From: Methanosarcina baikalica | GTDB taxonomy: Archaea; Halobacteriota; Methanosarcinia; Methanosarcinales; Methanosarcinaceae | Assembly: GCF_031461075.1 (NCBI RefSeq) | Contig: NZ_JAVKPK010000012.1 | Coordinates: 1 to 64,000, forward strand | Direction of reading: 5' to 3' | DNA length: 64,000 nt | In this document: positions 44,750 through 54,022 of the stretch, piece by piece | Position numbering within the stretch: position 1 is the first letter of the stretch | Layout of the letters: each line of letters opens with the position of its first letter | The notes under the pieces: model-generated | Told to the model about the DNA's origin: nothing | What the model saw: only the letters and a program-made list of their open reading frames with translations | Databases searched by the model: none | Translations under genes and position numbers: made by a program

Positions 44750-45227
44750 AGTGGCAGGAAGACTGTGCGGCTAGCCTGCCGCCTTATTTTTTTCATTATA
44801 GATAAGACTTCAATGTTGTGACTAACTCATTTCATCTTCTATAACCACGGAAAGCATGTCAGACATGGAAAAGCTGTAACTTTGCAAATTTGTCCTCTCA
44901 AGTGCGGTAAGAAGGACCTCGTGCTGTTGCGATTACATCGCATCCCAGAAAATCTTCGATTTCCTCTGATCCCGAAGAGGAACGCGGGAGGCTCACAAAT
45001 AATATATAGTGCGGGAGAGTTAAGCAGGTACGTTCTCAGGCGCAGATGGCATGTGTGCAAAAAGAGCGTTCTGGATGAGATTACCTTTGTTGCACTCTTT
45101 TTACGTTCAACGTGCCTTTGTGTTAAATTGTATTGAAATTCCTTTACGTTAGTCAGCTGAGCTAATCGCATTATCTTGATCTTATAATTTATATCCCGAT
45201 CTTATTTCAAAAACTTACGGTGGTCCC
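44750..45227. other. Spacer between nadX and nadA
   Basis: Contains the GC-rich repeat copy 4 and otherwise no gene. A ttataatttatatcccg box near 45,182-45,195 is a candidate promoter for nadA. Confidence 0.5.
44911..44990 (+). repeat. GC-rich dispersed repeat, copy 4
   Basis: This copy aligns with 20,097-20,190 over about 80 bases with roughly four fifths identity: cgtgctgttgcgattacat, tcccagaaaat, cgatttcctctgatcccgaag and ggaac-cggg are shared. Confidence 0.7.
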
Positions 45228-46142
45228 ATGAAGCAAGCAGAGCTTATAGAAAGGGTCAAAGAACTCAAGCTAAAACGGAATGCAGTTATTCTTGCTCATT
45301 ATTATTCCCGTCCTGAAGTTCAGGACATTGCAGATTTTGTAGGAGACTCTCTCGGCCTAAGTCAGGAAGCTGTCCGTCAGAGTGCTGATGTTATTGTGTT
45401 TTGCGGTGTCCACTTTATGGGGGAAAGTGCTGCAATTCTCTGTCCTGACAAGACTGTCCTCCTGCCGGAAATCGATGCCACCTGTCCTATGGCTGACATG
45501 GTGAGTGTAGAAGGTCTTAAGAGAGAAAAAGAAAACCACCCTGATGCCTTGGTTGTCTGCTATGTGAACAGCTCGGCGGCTATCAAGGCCGAGTCTTATA
45601 TCTGCTGTACATCCGCCAATGCTGTGGAGGTAGTAAATTCCCTGGAAGCAGACGAGATAATCTTTGTGCCCGACAAAAACCTGGCTGCTTATGTTGCAGC
45701 TCGGACTGACAAAAAAGTTATTCCCTGGGAAGGGCACTGCCCCACACATCACCAGATCCTGAGAGAAGATGTCCTGAAAATAAAGGAAAAGCACCCAAAA
45801 GCCAAATTTATTGCGCATCCCGAGTGCCGTCCCGAGGTTCTCGAACTCGCAGACTACATAGCAAGCACTCGAGGAATGATAACGTACGCAAAAAACTCCC
45901 CTGCAAACGAGTTCATTATAGGTACGGAATGCGGACTCATCCATGGGCTCCTTAAGGCAGCTCCTGAAAAAACATATTACTGTATATCAGAGTTTGCCTG
46001 TTGCCCGAGCATGAAAATGGTCAATCTTGAGAAAGTCCTGATTTCTCTTGATAAAATGCAGCATATAGTGACTGTTCCCCAAGATGTGAGAGCCAGGGCA
46101 AAAAAGGCGCTTGACCGAATGCTTGCAGTAAAAATCCGCTAA
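45228..46142 (+). CDS. nadA: Quinolinate synthase
   Basis: NadA condenses iminoaspartate with dihydroxyacetone phosphate and carries a [4Fe-4S] cluster. The 304-residue protein has LKLKRNAVILAHYYSRPEVQ at the N-terminus, VIVFCGVHFMGESAAIL, VVCYVNSSAAIKAESYICCT and FIAHPECRPEVLELADYIAS in the three pseudo-repeated domains. Cluster cysteines are probably those in CGVHFMGE, CCTSANAVEVV or nearby, and CGLIHGL/CPSMKM toward the end. Length is standard for archaeal NadA. Confidence 0.97.
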   Translation: MKQAELIERVKELKLKRNAVILAHYYSRPEVQDIADFVGDSLGLSQEAVRQSADVIVFCGVHFMGESAAILCPDKTVLLPEIDATCPMADMVSVEGLKREKENHPDALVVCYVNSSAAIKAESYICCTSANAVEVVNSLEADEIIFVPDKNLAAYVAARTDKKVIPWEGHCPTHHQILREDVLKIKEKHPKAKFIAHPECRPEVLELADYIASTRGMITYAKNSPANEFIIGTECGLIHGLLKAAPEKTYYCISEFACCPSMKMVNLEKVLISLDKMQHIVTVPQDVRARAKKALDRMLAVKIR

Positions 46143-47077
46143 ACACCCGAATGCTTTACACCTTGCTGCTTGCTGCGATTCGTTTCTCGAGTTGCACCAG
46201 CAGAGTTTAGGCTCCCGAATTGCGCCTCGCCCGAATTGCGCCTCGGGAGTACGCGGTCTATTTCACTCGCTTTGCTCGCTCAAGTAGACTATTCTCTTTA
46301 GAATATACTCCATTGATCATCAGTTAACGAATTTTATGCACAACTTCGTACCATGTATAGCGATTTTCCAACATAATGCTTTAACTATAGGATCCTCAAA
46401 AATGATCCGTTTTTTAAGGGTTATTGAATCTTATTTACCAGATTAAATGTGGTTTTAGTGCTTCCTCAATAGAAATACATGTTTTTAATAGTTTAGTTGT
46501 TATTAAAAGGAAATTAATCTGCTCATTTTTCAAATTAAAAGCTTATTAACCCTTATATTTAACATTGAATTTTTATGGAGGAAAATTGAATAAGATACCA
46601 TGATTACAAATAAATAGGATTTGTCAAAAAATAAAGCTCATATCTCACTCAGTTATCACTTTTAATGCTTAATCTAGTTTATTTCTATAAAAATCGATTT
46701 TTGGGATGTACTTTTGTTGGGGAAAACTCTGAATATATGCCTATTACCTAAAATAAGCATTATAGATCCTTAGTTTACACATTTGTTTGGGAGGATCCTA
46801 TTTAACTGATACTTTACCGGAGTAATTTTTGTGGGGGCCACTTTTTTGCAGGCATCAACTAATCAAAAAACAGCCGCAGGCATGTGGGATGTTCCGGTGG
46901 TTCAAAGAATAATGATTCCAGGTGTATACTGTTAATTTAGCTAATTTATTCTTAATTTGATTAAAAATCACAACTGCTCACACCATTTTCAGAAAACTGT
47001 TGAGATTTTAACAATAAACAGAAAATTTAGTTAACTTTATGTAAGACTTTTGCTCTATCAAATCAGAGGAAAGTAAT
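46143..47077. other. Long spacer upstream of the ABC importer
   Basis: About 930 bases. It holds the inverted GC-rich repeat copy 2. A short frame at 46,830-46,935 (TFLQASTNQKTAAGMWDVPV) looks protein-like but is only about 34 codons long; it may be a gene relic. The remainder is very AT-rich. Confidence 0.5.
46211..46291 (-). repeat. GC-rich dispersed repeat, copy 2 (inverted)
   Basis: Reverse complement of copy 1. Forty-five bases are identical (see 326-370), and both copies continue into a cttgagcgagc-aagcgagtg stretch on the same side. Confidence 0.8.
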
Positions 47078-48292
47078 ATGAAAATAGATTATAGTAATAA
47101 AATAAATCAAAGTATTTTAATAGGAGTACTCATTGCTGCGCTGATAATAACCTCAGGCTGCAGTGACAAATCCACATCTGTTGAGGATTCGGCAGTTTCA
47201 GCCCCCGCCGAAGAGTCTTCAGAAATTGCAAATACCCATGCGACAGTAGAGCCGGCTGGGATCACGATTACAGATGGGTTCGGCAGAAATGTCACCATAC
47301 CTGAAAATACCGAAAGAGTTGTCTGCTCAGGGGCAGGATGCTTGCGCTATCTTGTATACCTGCAGGCTCAAGACCGCGTAGTCGGAGTTGACAGTCTGGA
47401 AAAGAAAGAAGAAGATGTTGAAGGCCGCCCCTATGCCCTTGCAAACCCGCAACTTAAGAACTATCCCCTTATAGGAGAGTTCAGAGGCAAGGACGATCCC
47501 GAAAAGATAATTGCCATCGACCCCCAGGTTGTCCTGAAAACAGGCATAACTGGTCAGTCATCAGCAACCAATACCGCTGAGGCCGACATGCTTCAGAATA
47601 AAACCGACATACCGGTCGTCATGTTCCCTTATGGGTCTTTGACAAATGAAAAAGACAGAGCCGAAATGAATAGCTCCCTCAGGATAATGGGTGAAGTAAC
47701 AGGTAAACAGGAAAGGGCAGAAGAAGTAATCGCTTATATCGACGTTACAATGCAAGATCTCGAAAACAGGACAGCAGACATTCCTGAATCCGAAAGAAAG
47801 ACTGTTTATATTGGAGGGGTTAGCAGTGCAGGAGCTCATGGAATAATCTCAACAGAACCGGCTTATCCGCCATTCCTCTGGGTAAATGCAAATAATGTTG
47901 CAGCCGGAATGGGCACGGACCATGCGGATATTGCTAAAGAGGCACTTGTAGATTGGAACCCCGAGTACATATTTATCGATATAGGAACCCTCCAACTAGG
48001 CAATGAAGGAGCCATAGGAGAACTCAAGAATGACACCTCACTCACAGGGCTGTCAGCTGTAAAGAATAACAAGGTCTATGGAGTGATCCCCTACAACTTC
48101 TACAGCACCAACTATGAGTCAGTGCTCGCAAACGCTTATTTTGTAGGAAAAGTGCTTTATCCGGAGCGGTTTGAAGATGTCGACCCTGCAACCAAAGCCG
48201 ACGAGATCTATACCTTTTTCCTTGGAAAACCGGTATTTTCTGACCTGAACGGACAGTATAAAGACCTGGGATTCAAGCAGATTCCACAATAA
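47078..48292 (+). CDS. Iron-chelate/cobalamin-type ABC transporter substrate-binding lipoprotein
   Basis: The 404-residue protein has a lipoprotein signal ending in ITSGC (Cys28), a Ser/Glu-rich tether and a TroA/BtuF-type binding domain: ITITDGFGRNVTIPENTERV, then a helix linker and the C-terminal lobe with NNKVYGVIPYNFYSTNYESV. It would bind a metal chelate (ferric siderophore or corrinoid) outside the membrane and deliver it to the permease 18 bases downstream. The ligand cannot be decided from the sequence. A long AT-rich leader precedes it. Confidence 0.92.
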   Translation: MKIDYSNKINQSILIGVLIAALIITSGCSDKSTSVEDSAVSAPAEESSEIANTHATVEPAGITITDGFGRNVTIPENTERVVCSGAGCLRYLVYLQAQDRVVGVDSLEKKEEDVEGRPYALANPQLKNYPLIGEFRGKDDPEKIIAIDPQVVLKTGITGQSSATNTAEADMLQNKTDIPVVMFPYGSLTNEKDRAEMNSSLRIMGEVTGKQERAEEVIAYIDVTMQDLENRTADIPESERKTVYIGGVSSAGAHGIISTEPAYPPFLWVNANNVAAGMGTDHADIAKEALVDWNPEYIFIDIGTLQLGNEGAIGELKNDTSLTGLSAVKNNKVYGVIPYNFYSTNYESVLANAYFVGKVLYPERFEDVDPATKADEIYTFFLGKPVFSDLNGQYKDLGFKQIPQ

Positions 48293-48310
48293 GACGGAGG
48301 GTATAAACAA

Positions 48311-49381
48311 GTGCATTTTGCCGATGGAGCAGTTCCCGAAGATTACCTCGTGTACGTGAGGAGAAAGTACGTCTGGATAATGGGGGGGCTTCTACTCCTT
48401 TTTATTATGCTAATCTACTCGATCTCTGTAGGAGCGGTAACAATACCTCCTGAGGAGGTATTGAAAACAATGTTGGGGCAGAGTGTCTCTACAAAATGGG
48501 ATTCAATTATATGGAACATCCGCCTACCTCAAGCCCTGGCTGCGATAGTTGCAGGAGCCGGACTTTCAGTAGCAGGAGTAGTGATGCAGTCGATCCTGCG
48601 CAATCCACTTGGATCCCCGTTTACCCTTGGAATTTCAAATGCAGGCGCTTTCGGGGCTGCCTTCTCGGTTGTTATCCTAGGGAGTGGAAAGATGCAGTCC
48701 ACGGTTGCAAACGCTGTCATAATCAACAATCCTTACCTAACAACGATGGTAGCGTTTGTTTTTTGCCTCCTGGCTACCGGAGTAATCCTGCTCATCTCCA
48801 GGATCCGGGGAGCTTTACCCGAGGTGATGGTGCTTGCAGGTGTTGCACTGTCTTCCCTTTTCACCGCCGGGACGATGTTCCTTCAGTACTTTGCTGACGA
48901 TACCCAACTTGCAACAGTTGTCTTCTGGACTTTTGGAGATGTAGGGAGAGTTAACTGGCTGGAACTTGAGATAATGACAGGGGTTGTCCTGCTTGCAGTT
49001 ATATTCTTCATTGCCAACTGCTGGAATTACAATGCCATAGATGCAGGAGATGAAACTGCAAAGAGCCTCGGTGTCAATGTCGAAAAGATAAGGTTAATCG
49101 GCATGGTAATTGCAGCCCTGGTCTCTGCAGTGATCGTTGCATTTCTTGGAGTTATAGGGTTCGTAGGGCTGATCTGTCCTCACATGGTCAGGCGGGTCAT
49201 AGGGGACGACCAGAGATACCTGATACCTGGTTCTACCTTGCTTGGAGGAATTCTCCTTCTGGTTTCGGATACTGCAGCCAGGCTTATAGTGTCACCTTAT
49301 GTACTACCTGTATCAGTCCTCACTGCTTTCATGGGGGCACCTACATTCATATATTTGCTTCTTAGGGGATACCGTAAATGA
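48311..49381 (+). CDS. FecCD-family ABC transporter permease
   Basis: The 356-residue protein has ten predicted membrane helices and family motifs IRLPQALAAIVAGAGLSVAG, then GVVMQSILRNPLGSPFTLGI and FVGLICPHMVRRVIGDDQRY near the cytoplasmic loop that meets the ATPase. The GTG start follows CGGAGGG. Its last codons overlap the ATPase start by four bases. Confidence 0.95.
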   Translation: MHFADGAVPEDYLVYVRRKYVWIMGGLLLLFIMLIYSISVGAVTIPPEEVLKTMLGQSVSTKWDSIIWNIRLPQALAAIVAGAGLSVAGVVMQSILRNPLGSPFTLGISNAGAFGAAFSVVILGSGKMQSTVANAVIINNPYLTTMVAFVFCLLATGVILLISRIRGALPEVMVLAGVALSSLFTAGTMFLQYFADDTQLATVVFWTFGDVGRVNWLELEIMTGVVLLAVIFFIANCWNYNAIDAGDETAKSLGVNVEKIRLIGMVIAALVSAVIVAFLGVIGFVGLICPHMVRRVIGDDQRYLIPGSTLLGGILLLVSDTAARLIVSPYVLPVSVLTAFMGAPTFIYLLLRGYRK

Positions 49382-50181
49382 TTCTTTCTGTAGAAGAACT
49401 CCAGTTTTTGTATCGTAACCGTGAAATCCTTCATAAAATCGCTTTCTCCATAGAGGACGGAGAGATTGTCGCAATCCTCGGGCCCAACGGAGTTGGAAAG
49501 ACCACCCTGTTAAAATGCCTTAACAGGATTCTCCACCCAAAAGGAGGAGCAATCAATATTGATGGAGAAAATCTGTTCGACCTTGGAACAATGGAAATTG
49601 CACGCCTTATTGGCTATGTCCCCCAGCATGTGGAAACAGGAAGACTTACCGCTTTTGATGCAGTCCTGCTCGGAAGGCGGCCCCATATCAAATGGGATAT
49701 TACCGAAAAAGACCTTCGAATAGTCGATTCGGTTTTCAGGTTACTTTCGATGGAAAAACTGCGCCTGTCTTGTATCGATGAAATAAGCGGGGGAGAACTC
49801 CAGAAGGTTGCAATCGCACGTTCACTAGTACAGGAACCAAAAGTCCTTCTCCTTGACGAACCGACAAGCAGCCTCGACCTGAAGAATCAGGTTGAAATCC
49901 TTGCCATTATCAGACAGATTGTTCTCGAGCACAGGATTGCAGCTGTGATGACAATGCACGACCTCAATCAGGCTCTCAGGTATGCGGACCGGTTTATCTT
50001 TCTGAAGGGAGGAAAAGTTCATGCTCATGGAGGAGTGGAAGTAATCACGTCTGAGATGATCGAAGAGGTGTATGGTCTGCCAGTAGTTATCGGAGAAATT
50101 GCAGGTATGAGGTGTGTGGTTCCCAGGAGTCCTGAATGGGACGGTATAGATGACCAGCTGAAAAAAGCGAGGCCAGTATAA
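49378..50181 (+). CDS. ABC transporter ATP-binding protein, FecE/BtuD type
   Basis: The 267-residue ATPase has Walker A GPNGVGKTTL near residue 35, Q-loop YVPQHVE, signature SGGELQKVAIARS, Walker B VLLLDEPTSSLD and the switch histidine in MTMHDLNQALRYADR. It energises the importer encoded just upstream. The C-terminal 60 residues (EEVYGLPVVIGEIAGMRCVV) recur as a diverged copy at 51,618. Confidence 0.96.
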   Translation: MILSVEELQFLYRNREILHKIAFSIEDGEIVAILGPNGVGKTTLLKCLNRILHPKGGAINIDGENLFDLGTMEIARLIGYVPQHVETGRLTAFDAVLLGRRPHIKWDITEKDLRIVDSVFRLLSMEKLRLSCIDEISGGELQKVAIARSLVQEPKVLLLDEPTSSLDLKNQVEILAIIRQIVLEHRIAAVMTMHDLNQALRYADRFIFLKGGKVHAHGGVEVITSEMIEEVYGLPVVIGEIAGMRCVVPRSPEWDGIDDQLKKARPV

Positions 50182-50293
50182 AGAAAGTAGTATCGATTCC
50201 AAAATAAATGCATAATTCAGGAAAGAATTATAGTTTTGAACTCAAAAATTTACATTAAAGACACTCGGAGTTCTAAAATCATCTTCAAAACGG

Positions 50294-50425
50294 ATGGACA
50301 CGGAAAAAACTCTGCAGAAGCTTATTGAGGTATTTTCTCTTAATGAAGGGATACTTTTCCGCTATCCCAAAGAACTAAGAGCCTATCCGAAAAGTGTTGT
50401 TACCTACTGTAACTTTTACAATTGA
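50294..50425 (+). pseudogene. Truncated coding fragment ended by a MITE-like element
   Basis: From an ATG at 50,294 the frame reads MDTEKTLQKLIEVFSLNEGI followed by LFRYPKEL, and then passes into the element at 50,379, where it meets a stop. The first 28 codons look like the start of a real gene, now cut. The family is not recognised. Confidence 0.45.
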
Positions 50426-50509
50426 CAATATGTACAACCGGAAAGGATGCCGATATTATAGGCCTATCGTAACTTTTCAACATGCGTTAATGACTTTTCG
50501 GATAGGCTC
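50379..50509. mobile_element. MITE-like element, 131 bp, perfect 17-bp inverted repeats
   Basis: Both ends read GAGCCTATCCGAAAAGT inward. The element is flanked by taa at 50,376-50,378 and 50,510-50,512, a 3-base target duplication of TNA type as left by IS1031-group IS5 elements. The interior has no coding capacity. The IS5 relic at 29,400 has similar termini (GARCC-TATCCT). Confidence 0.85.
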
Positions 50510-50510
50510 T

Positions 50511-51266
50511 AAGATCGCTAAACCATATACTGAATTTAGTTCCTTTATTAGTTTCAATCTCAATGCAACCCTCAATTTGTTCAACAAGAAGATTTACAAT
50601 TTGGAGTCCCAAAGAATTTGTGCTTTTGAAGTCTATTTCCTTTGGAAGGCCCATTCCATTATCCTTAATAATAAGTACATACTGGAAATGTTTTTCATTT
50701 TGGCACTTAGAGTCTGCCCGGAAACCCCAAAATTTTTTAAGATACTGGTTGTAATTTTCCGCTTCGCATAGATTTACAGAGATTTCTCCTTCACTCTTAT
50801 TTGGAAAGGCATAATCTACAGAATTATGAATAAGTTCATTGAGTATAATTCCTAAAGGAATTGCAGTATCTATTCCTATGAAGATCTTTTCAACATTTAG
50901 TTTAAGGTTTATGTTTTTTTCCGGTCTATAAAAATCAAGGAGATACTTAATCATCCTTTCGAGATACGTTGAGAAATCAAGGGTAACCAGGTCTGGAGAT
51001 CTATAAAGTTCTTCATGAACAAGAGCAATAGAAGTTATTCGTCCTTGAATTTCCTTTAAGGCTTTGACACACTCTGTGTCTTTTAATTTTTCCCTTTGCA
51101 GGCTGATAAGCGATGAAATAATCTGTAGATTATTTTTTACAATATGATGAATCTCTTTGATGCGTGCTTCCTCGATCTTTGCTTTGATTTCTCCAGAAAT
51201 AGAATACCACCATTTCCCAGCTTGTATGTATGAATAGTATTGAGAAACATTTAAATTTATACATAT
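50511..51266 (-). pseudogene. Histidine kinase remnant (HisKA_2/HATPase), no N-terminus
   Basis: The frame is open from 51,266 but has no ATG, GTG or TTG before the kinase core, and no sensor domain. The core is intact: H-box EIHHIVKNNLQIISSLISLQ, then ALVHEELYRSPDLVTLDFST, the N box ILNELIHNSVDYAFP, DNGMGLP and NSLGLQIVNLLVEQI. It ends at the MITE-like element, which adds foreign codons after FSIWFSDL. In Methanosarcina such kinases usually carry PAS/GAF sensors. Confidence 0.75.
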
Positions 51267-51617
51267 TTATTTAATTATAACATAAACCAAAAAGTGAAAA
51301 GAAATACTATTCTCAATGAATAGGTTAAACTAAAACCTATGCGAAAATTCAATAATTTGAATGAAAACTATTCTTAAAACCTCAATTATTGGTCATCCAT
51401 GGTTTTAGCACAAAAACTCTGTATCAGCAAAATAGAATTCATTGGTCATCGGTTAAGGAGTTTTCTTGCCTGAAGGCTATCGATTTTATGTCATAGGCCT
51501 CAAATTTTAGCCTATTTACTTAAAATCGATAGCCTGATCCAGTTCAACGTCTATTTGAATTTTTGACATATGTTAGACGAATGAATCCAATTTGCCATGA
51601 TTCCTCACTTAACCAAG

Positions 51618-51757
51618 TCTGAGACGATCGAAGAGGTGTATGGTTTGCCAGTAGTTATTGGAGAAATTGAAGGTATGAGGTGTGTGGTCCCCAGGAACCC
51701 TGAATGGGACTGTATAGATGAAAAGCTGAAAAAAGCGAGGCCAGTATAAAGAAAGTA
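51618..51757 (+). pseudogene. Duplicate of the ABC ATPase 3' end
   Basis: This stretch aligns with 50,050-50,189 over 140 bases without a gap. It encodes SETIEEVYGLPVVIGEIEGM and on to LKKARPV-stop, differing from the intact gene by about six residues. The remainder of the second gene is absent. The similarity continues a few bases past the stop. Confidence 0.85.
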
Positions 51758-51942
51758 CTATTTTAAAGAAAATAAGAAAGCATGGTTTATAAGAAAGCAC
51801 AGTTTTGCAGAAAAAGTCACTGTGAAACTTACCTTTTTTGATTATTCCTTCAGTAAGGAAAGAGTAAAAGCAGCAAATTAAAAAATAGTTGAAGGTACGG
51901 TTTGCAGACGAGGCAAAACCGACCAAAAAGAAATTTCCAGGT

Positions 51943-52401
51943 TTACCTGGTAATCATCATTTCTGCAGTTTCAGGCTTGTAGAACCAGTCTCTCGGAAGT
52001 ACTTTTTCCTGATGGTAGTACTTAACAAGTCTTCTGATCTTTGATTCTGTCAGGTTGAGGGAACGCTTGTTGTGGACGTCCTTCTTGTTAACAGAAAGAT
52101 GCTTTCTGAGCTTCAGAGCCTTAACAATAAGGTTTGTAAGGTCTTCCGGAATGTTCGAAGCAACGTTGTTTTCCTTGAGGATGGCTGTGATCTTCTTGCC
52201 TGTGATAAGCTTGGCATCGGGAACTCCGTAGCGGTCCCTTAAAATCATCCCGATTTCGGCTGTCGAGACACCCTGTTTCCAGAGGTCAAGAGTGATTGAA
52301 ACGACTTCTTCTGCGCTTATCTTGCACCACTCGGGCGGTTCGGTTCTGTTAGGCCTGGTGGAAGCAGACTTGCCTTTTCTTTTGGTATGCATTTTTGCCA
52401 T
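51943..52401 (-). CDS. rps15: Small subunit ribosomal protein S15
   Basis: The 152-residue archaeal/eukaryotic uS15 starts MAKMHTKRKGKSASTRPNRT and has the extra N-terminal domain (PPEWCKISAEEVVSITLDLW) before the four-helix rRNA-binding core (RKHLSVNKKDVHNKRSLNL). It binds helix 22 of 16S rRNA. It stands alone. A gatttaaatc box at 52,500-52,511 about 100 bases upstream is the probable promoter. Confidence 0.96.
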   Translation of the reverse strand: MAKMHTKRKGKSASTRPNRTEPPEWCKISAEEVVSITLDLWKQGVSTAEIGMILRDRYGVPDAKLITGKKITAILKENNVASNIPEDLTNLIVKALKLRKHLSVNKKDVHNKRSLNLTESKIRRLVKYYHQEKVLPRDWFYKPETAEMMITR

Positions 52402-52683
52402 AATAATTCTCCTGATATTAATTGATCGATGCCCGGAAGAAAGTTCTTCGGGCTGAAGTTATATCTTTACCGACTATAACGGACCAACACATCGATCGGG
52501 AGATTTAAATCCGCCACAGCAAACTGCTGCGGGCTTTTCAGGGATTCCTGCGAAAGCGTGAGTTTTTCGGTAAAAACATCACTAGAGAGCGCACCATAAC
52601 ATATATACTTTGTGTTGGGATGAAAAAGAAATTCAGCCCCTTCTCACATGGAAAGATCCAGCAGCAGGTACCGATTTTCAGGC

Positions 52684-53937
52684 TCATGGAGCAGGGTTCC
52701 AGAGGCTCAAAACTATTCGCGCCCCACCCGGATTTATTTGCCTGTAAATTGACTCGATGCGTGCATCTCGAAGGACCTGAGCTTCCGAGAGATTTTCAGC
52801 TTCAAGGATGGAAGAAACAGTTCCGTTAAGCTCACCTGAAAACTCAGCTTCAAGTTCTGTCCTGATTTCATCTTTTATATAGCCTGCCATTAGATCTTCA
52901 AGCAGAGGAAAATCGTCTGTTGATGCGTTTTCAGGGAAGGCTCCGGAATCAATCGGAAACCCGGCTTCAAGCATATCCGAAAAATATGCAGCAAAAATTT
53001 GTTCCGCAGAAGTTGAATTCTCCTCATCAGATTCTTCGGAAACCCCGTAAAGCAAGGTTTGGAGAGATTCGTCAGTTTCCTGCCCGAAAACCGACCCGAA
53101 ATAATCCGATGGGAAAAGCAGTCCAAGAACTGCCTCTGTGCCTTCCAGGGCTGCAGCATCAAGAGAAGCATTAAAAGCCTCAATAAGTACCTTTCCGGTT
53201 TCTTCCTCTGAAGAGTTGAGAGAAGCTTCAAGCACGGAATCATTTACGCAGGCAAGGAGAACATCCCTGGAGGGAGTACTGGCATAAAGGGGCATGGAAA
53301 GCTTTGCACTTTGCCGAATTGCATTTGCGGGAGGTTCTTCCCCGATAATAAGTTTGCTTTCCATTGGAAAAGCTTCTACGGGATGCCAGTATGCTTCAAA
53401 CCTGTAAGAAAACCTTTCTGCAGCTTTCTGGTCCAGATAGGCAGAAATAGCTTCTGCTTCCCGGAAAGAATAGTCTGCAGCAAGAGGGTTTAGAAGAATT
53501 GGAGAACCATTATTTGAATCGTTAATTGAATCATTACTTGAGATTGTAAGGTAAAGGGCAAGATATTCCGCTATCAGGTCAGCAAAAGTCCTGTGTTTCT
53601 GTTCTTTCCCGAAAAGGGTATTAGAAGGGTTTTTCACAACCGAGTTTTCAGGTATCGAAATATTAACTGCCGAAAAAGGGGAAATTTCATACTCAAAATC
53701 CTCAAGTTTACAGGAAAGAATCGACTCAAGCAGATAGATATCGAGCTCTGAAGAAGTGACGTATCCCGTTGCAGTGTACTGTTTTTCTGCTTGCATGGAA
53801 GGCATGAGCAGGACACCTGCAAGCGAAATAAGCACAAGCAAAAAAAGGGCATCGAAAACAGTGGAATAACCGGAGTTCTCAGTAACGAATATGCCTTTTT
53901 TCTCTCGGACTCCTTCAGGTATTTTAGGAAATTTCAA
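52684..53937 (-). CDS. Pilin-like secreted protein with N-terminal membrane helix
   Basis: The TTG at 53,937 follows AAGGTGA and is a better start than the GTG at 53,946; it gives 417 residues. A short polar head is followed by one hydrophobic helix (STVFDALFLLVLISLAGVLL), then an extracytoplasmic part rich in Glu, Ala and Ser with several sequons. The architecture matches proteins encoded with archaeal type IV pilus-like systems (in haloarchaea, families of the DUF7284 group); I infer this by layout, not by a motif. It is the last of four like-oriented genes that each have one N-terminal helix. Confidence 0.65.
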   Translation of the reverse strand: MKFPKIPEGVREKKGIFVTENSGYSTVFDALFLLVLISLAGVLLMPSMQAEKQYTATGYVTSSELDIYLLESILSCKLEDFEYEISPFSAVNISIPENSVVKNPSNTLFGKEQKHRTFADLIAEYLALYLTISSNDSINDSNNGSPILLNPLAADYSFREAEAISAYLDQKAAERFSYRFEAYWHPVEAFPMESKLIIGEEPPANAIRQSAKLSMPLYASTPSRDVLLACVNDSVLEASLNSSEEETGKVLIEAFNASLDAAALEGTEAVLGLLFPSDYFGSVFGQETDESLQTLLYGVSEESDEENSTSAEQIFAAYFSDMLEAGFPIDSGAFPENASTDDFPLLEDLMAGYIKDEIRTELEAEFSGELNGTVSSILEAENLSEAQVLRDARIESIYRQINPGGARIVLSLWNPAP

Positions 53938-54022
53938 ATAGATCACCTTGCTCTGTCCCGCAATTCTGAATTCCCAGTTTTCTTTTCTGACCTCTCCAGT
54001 TTTTTCACTCCATACCGCCTTC

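Larger units (their letters stand above)
50182..51942. other. Decayed region between the ABC importer and S15
   Basis: No intact gene. In order it holds a truncated frame (50,294), a MITE-like element (50,379), a headless histidine kinase (50,511-51,266), a short inverted repeat around 51,231-51,310 (gaatagtatt ... aatactattc), AT-rich filler, and a duplicate of the ATPase tail (51,618-51,757). Confidence 0.7.

Noticed and set aside
46800..47077. Cobalamin riboswitch ahead of the metal-chelate importer
   Set aside because: No B12-box-like conserved sequence or matching stems were found, and such riboswitches are not expected in this lineage.
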